A stretch of 7,398 nucleotides of DNA from Bacteroidota bacterium (GTDB taxonomy: Bacteria; Bacteroidota; Bacteroidia; Chitinophagales; Chitinophagaceae). Position numbers and translations under genes: made by a program. The stretch covers positions 1-7,398 of the forward strand of contig CANHIR010000093.1 in NCBI GenBank assembly GCA_947461015.1, written 5' to 3'. Below are positions 6,229-7,398 of the stretch, piece after piece. Numbering within the stretch: the first letter of the stretch is position 1; the number at the start of each line of letters is the position of its first letter. Under the pieces are notes generated by a model. That model was not told the origin of the DNA, did no database searches, and saw only the letters and a program-made list of their open reading frames with translations.

Positions 6229-7398
6229 ATGACTAAAGGGCTTCAAACGTATGATTACATCGTATTTGTATTATATTTTTTATTAATTGCAAGTTATGGT
6301 TACTGGATTTACAATCGTAAAAAAAGTGCAACCGTAAACACCACCGATTTTTTCTTGGCCGAGGGACAATTAACCTGGTGGGCCATTGGAGCTTCCTTGA
6401 TTGCTTCTAATATTTCTGCGGAACAATTTATTGGGATGAGTGGAAATGGATTTAAATTGGGATTAGCCATTTCTGCATACGAATGGTTGGCAGCCATTTC
6501 ACTTGTGGTTGTAGGTGTGTTTTTCATGCCGGTGTATTTGAAAAATAAAATTTACACCATGCCACAGTTTTTAAAAACTAGGTACAATGAAACGGTAGCA
6601 ATGATGATGGCTATCTTTTGGTTATTCCTTTATGTTATTGTGAACCTGACCTCTATTTTATTTTTAGGGGCACTTGCCATTACCAGCTTAACAGGCGGAA
6701 ATGCAAATTTAATCATGATTGGCTTGGCTGTATTTGCTTTGTTTATAACCCTTGGAGGCATGAAAGTTATTGGTTATACGGATGTCATTCAAGTAATTGT
6801 CTTAACAGTTGGAGGCTTAATTACAACTTATATAGCACTCACGGTAGTAAGTAAAACCTTTGGATATGGTAATAATGCATTAGCAGGTTTAAACCATTTA
6901 GTGAAAGCTGCGCCAGATCATTTTAAAATGATTTTTAGTAAACCTGCTGCTGGAGCAAGTCAAACAACAATTGATAATTACTCTTCTTTACCAGGTATTG
7001 CTATGATGATGGCAGGTATGTGGGTAGCCAATTTAAATTATTGGGGTTGTAACCAATACATTACGCAAAGAGCATTGGGCTCGGATTTAAAAACAGCAAG
7101 GTCGGGTATCTTTTTTGCAGCCATCTTAAAATTATTTATGCCACTGTTGGTTGTGATACCAGGGATAGCGGCTTATGTATTATATGCTAAGGGACATTTA
7201 TTACAAACCGAAATGTTTACAAATGGTGAATTAAAAACTGATAATGCTTATTCTTCTGTGATTGGATTTTTACCTATCGGCTTAAAAGGCTTGTCTATGG
7301 CGGCTTTGACGGCAGCGATTGTTGCTTCTTTGGCAGGCAAAGCAAATAGCATTTCTACCATATTTTCTTTAGATATTTATAAAAAATATTTAAATAAA
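6229..7398 (+). CDS. Sodium/solute symporter, SSS family, SGLT-like (3' truncated by window edge)
   Basis: This inner-membrane symporter probably couples Na+ entry to uptake of a sugar or similar solute. The ATG at 6229 opens a frame with no stop to the window end (390 codons); full-length relatives are usually over 500 residues. The first helix starts at about residue 9, the usual SSS position. Motifs closely resemble vSGLT of Vibrio: LTWWAIGASLIASNISAEQF (48-67), GMSGNGFKLGLAISAYEW (69-86), YTMPQFLKTRY (109-119), YWGCNQYITQRAL (271-283), LVVIPGIAAYVL (307-318), LKGLSMAALTAAIVASLAGK (352-371) and the NSISTIF segment (373-379). By alignment from memory, vSGLT sugar-site residues N64, Q69, E88, N260, Y263 and K294 correspond to N61, Q66, E85, N268, Y271 and K301, all kept. 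In the Na2 site, S365 is kept (S367) but S364 is Ala366. A sugar substrate, possibly a hexose, is inference; the part containing vSGLT Q428 is outside the window. Confidence 0.92.
   Translation, partial: MTKGLQTYDYIVFVLYFLLIASYGYWIYNRKKSATVNTTDFFLAEGQLTWWAIGASLIASNISAEQFIGMSGNGFKLGLAISAYEWLAAISLVVVGVFFMPVYLKNKIYTMPQFLKTRYNETVAMMMAIFWLFLYVIVNLTSILFLGALAITSLTGGNANLIMIGLAVFALFITLGGMKVIGYTDVIQVIVLTVGGLITTYIALTVVSKTFGYGNNALAGLNHLVKAAPDHFKMIFSKPAAGASQTTIDNYSSLPGIAMMMAGMWVANLNYWGCNQYITQRALGSDLKTARSGIFFAAILKLFMPLLVVIPGIAAYVLYAKGHLLQTEMFTNGELKTDNAYSSVIGFLPIGLKGLSMAALTAAIVASLAGKANSISTIFSLDIYKKYLNK

Noticed and set aside
6309..6854. A minus-strand frame of 72 codons and a plus-strand frame of 78 codons within the symporter
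   Set aside because: Both fall inside the continuous SSS symporter frame running from 6229 to the window end, whose motifs span both stretches.

Overview
The window looks like chromosomal DNA from a member of the Bacteroidetes, probably a Chitinophagaceae-type organism (family is inference). The evidence is AT-rich DNA, starts without Shine-Dalgarno sequences, TAnnTTTG-type -7 promoter elements, a HmuY-family lipoprotein next to a TonB-dependent receptor, and a vSGLT-like sodium/solute symporter of the type common in this phylum. No phage, transposon, CRISPR, rRNA or tRNA signal was seen.

Layout. 1-1203 (+) is the 3' part of a gene cut by the window edge. It encodes an extracytoplasmic kelch-like beta-propeller, one transmembrane helix and a cytoplasmic C-terminal domain of about 120 residues, which looks like a membrane-bound sensor or regulator. 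After a 106-bp gap with an inverted repeat and a -7-like box, 1310-4058 (+) holds a two-gene operon: a TonB-dependent outer-membrane receptor and, 4 bp later, a HmuY-family lipoprotein. A strong A-hairpin-T terminator at 4077-4110 sits between convergent genes and can serve both strands. On the minus strand, 6085-4123 is a second two-gene operon: a DUF4442 hotdog-fold protein followed, 1 bp later, by a secreted M28 zinc metallopeptidase. The 143-bp divergent intergenic region leads to an SSS-family symporter at 6229 (+), cut by the right edge.

How the genes relate. The receptor and lipoprotein form a surface capture and import pair of the HmuR/HmuY (haem uptake) type. The histidines used for haem in the classical Porphyromonas pair are missing from both partners, so the ligand or the ligation mode is open. 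The propeller-TM-cytoplasmic protein immediately upstream, on the same strand, is a candidate regulator of this operon; this is inference from its architecture and position. The M28 peptidase and the symporter suggest scavenging of peptides and of a sugar or similar small solute. Nothing in the sequence links them to the receptor operon beyond proximity.
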